A DNA stretch of 5,995 nt from an uncultured Eubacteriales bacterium (GTDB taxonomy: Bacteria; Bacillota; Clostridia; Oscillospirales; Oscillospiraceae), in assembly GCA_900555735.1 (NCBI GenBank), contig USMI01000124.1, positions 1-5,995 of the forward strand, in the 5' to 3' direction. The notes under the pieces are model-generated. The model ran no database searches, had not been told where the DNA came from, and saw only the letters and a program-made list of their open reading frames with translations. Below, piece after piece: positions 5,601-5,995 of this stretch (positions are counted from its first letter, which is position 1; each line of letters starts with the position of its first letter). The position numbers and the translations under genes are program-made.

Positions 5601-5995
5601 ATGAACGCGCCGCTGGGTGGTCACATCGAAGGCCCCCATGGCGTCCAGCTCGTCGTCCCAGAATTCGCAGCGCACCGGCTGCTCCATGGCGGGGGAGAAC
5701 ACGTCCAGTATCCCGCCCCGCAGGGCGAACTGGCCGGGACCCTCCACCTGCTGACATCGGACGTAGCCGGCGCGGATCAGTCCCGCCGTCAGCTCCTCCA
5801 CCGGATAGCTTTCGCCGGTTTTCAGGGTAATGGCGGCATCCCGCAGCACATCAGCGGGGATACACCGCTGCACCGCCGCGTCGATGGCGGCTACCACCAG
5901 TGGCGCCTGTCCCGACGCCATGGCGTACAGCGCCGCCAGACGCTGATGCTCCCAGCTGCGGCTGGCCGCGGCGCTGGGCCGCAAGTTCGGCCGTA
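2688..5995 (-). CDS. mfd: Transcription-repair coupling factor Mfd (5' end outside window)
   Basis: Mfd is an ATP-dependent DNA translocase that pushes RNA polymerase stalled at lesions off the DNA and recruits UvrA for nucleotide excision repair. The frame stays open to the right edge. Counting from the TTG at 5984, 1098 residues are visible, against about 1150-1180 for full Mfd, so the extreme N-terminus is missing. Domains in order: UvrB-like N-terminal region (about 1-145, with PGQFALRGGILDVFSP); a divergent middle region (150-400); CarD-like RNA polymerase-interacting domain (about 414-475, with PGDLVVHAHHGIGRF); motor lobe 1 with Walker A GDVGYGKTE (570-578), DEEQ box (671-674) and SATP (697-700); motor lobe 2 with TAHGKM and motif VI QIRGRVGRSGR (841-851); C-terminal TRCF domain (about 945-1050). 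No motor motif is broken. It is followed by an ATGA-coupled chaperone-like gene. Confidence 0.98.
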   Translation of the reverse strand, partial: RPNLRPSAAASRSWEHQRLAALYAMASGQAPLVVAAIDAAVQRCIPADVLRDAAITLKTGESYPVEELTAGLIRAGYVRCQQVEGPGQFALRGGILDVFSPAMEQPVRCEFWDDELDAMGAFDVTTQRRVHNLNETLLLPAGEVLPFYGAGTAEKAAAALETAGKRLKKKEQAQPLLRQLESDAAALRQGMTPNGSDRYLAAVYPEKTTALDYLPEDAMVFVCEGGRVSEGLKGWLWQLKEDVAAAAENGFMAPAMGELSLTEGETAARLARFALCQMDSLPTSRYLLPPGELLQISARQLSTYGGSLETAASDMEHYLTAGYRVVVLCGGEVRARNMQELLRGRDITAALSLDGSRLPQPGQAAIQLGAVSAGSEWPSLKLAVLTEGQLTESVSGKTKKPRRVKDSNRQKLQSYTDLTPGDLVVHAHHGIGRFVEMLRLPVDGVEKDYIKIAYAGSDCLYVPATSLDLVSKYIGAGGEDGEKPAKLNKLGGTEWAKTTYRAKAAAKELAAGLIQLYAQRQRQPGFAFSPDSPWQREFEDAFDYEETGDQLRAIEEIKGDMEKPAPMDRLLCGDVGYGKTEVALRAVMKCILDGKQAAILVPTTVLAQQHYVTAQNRFRSFPVTVEVLSRFRTPKQIRQVLERVKAGRVDLLIGTHKLLNKNVEFKDLGLLIIDEEQRFGVTHKEKLRERARQVDTLTLSATPIPRTLNMALSGIRDMSTIEEPPQDRQPVQTYVLEHDWGVIAEAIRRELDRGGQVYYLHNRVENIENTAGRLRQLLGEETAIATAHGKMGERELSHVMQQMADGEIQVLVCTTIIETGIDIPNVNTLIIEEADRLGLSQLHQIRGRVGRSGRRAYAYLTYRTGKVLSEVASKRLSAIREYVEFGSGFRIAMRDLEIRGAGNLLGPEQSGYMMSVGYDMYLKLLNDAVLEQQGKRAEIPPECAADLTVSAYIPERYVPSAEQRMDLYRRIAAIRTNEDAAELMDELLDRYGDVPPAVSALLDVALLRSAAAKAGICDITQRGTQLVFSFGPRPDIAAVAAMCGMASYRRRLQLSAAAQPKLTLYLQPKEDALSAAGKLVEELALQHTENTGDTPDKEEHT
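2699..2704 (-). promoter_or_regulatory. Ribosome binding site of the SurA-like gene, inside the end of mfd
   Basis: A perfect AGGAGG on the minus strand lies within the last codons of mfd, 7 bases before ATG 2691. It supports that start and the ATGA stop/start overlap. Confidence 0.85.

Noticed and set aside
5982..5984. TTG at 5984 as the real start of mfd
   Set aside because: The frame stays open to the window edge, and the visible protein begins inside the UvrB-like region, short of the usual Mfd length, so this TTG is an internal Leu codon.
1..5995. Novel multi-gene system, mobile element, CRISPR array or phage remnant
   Set aside because: The three proteins belong to known families with no transposase, integrase, spaced repeats or toxin/defence motifs, and the window is fully accounted for by housekeeping-type units.

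Overview
The window looks like chromosome from a GC-rich, anaerobic Firmicute, probably a gut Clostridia member close to the Oscillospiraceae. The signs are GC-rich genes separated by very A/T-rich intergenic DNA, strong AGGAGG ribosome binding sites, consensus sigma-A-type promoters with 17-bp spacers, a clostridial ThlA-like thiolase, and a Rex-type operator at that thiolase. The taxonomic guess is inference; no search was run. Everything is encoded on the minus strand, so transcription runs from right to left.

Layout from right to left. (1) Positions 5995-2688 hold mfd, the transcription-repair coupling factor. Its N-terminus lies beyond the right edge, but the CarD-like RNA polymerase-interacting domain, the helicase/translocase motor and the C-terminal TRCF domain are complete. 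(2) A membrane-anchored SurA/PrsA-like protein with a degenerate parvulin domain (2691-1633) follows, overlapping mfd by four bases (ATGA). The two are very likely one transcription unit with coupled translation. (3) An A/T-rich intergenic stretch (1632-1459) carries a near-consensus promoter whose spacer contains a Rex-like palindrome. It drives a 418-residue acetyl-CoA acetyltransferase (1458-202) with a complete catalytic set and an unusual insertion of about 25 residues. (4) A GC-rich hairpin (154-175) ends the thiolase unit. (5) A second strong promoter, preceded by two A/T repeats 21 bp apart, drives a tRNA-Leu(UAA) cut off by the left edge inside its variable arm.

Functionally these are three unrelated units: DNA repair with an envelope chaperone, the entry step of C4 (butyrate/butanol-type) metabolism, and a tRNA. 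There is no mobile element, CRISPR array or obvious new multi-gene system. The best leads are the predicted NADH-responsive control of the thiolase, the insertion in that enzyme, and the chaperone-like protein whose parvulin histidines appear to be lost. No stretch over 300 bases lacks a gene; both intergenic regions are described below.
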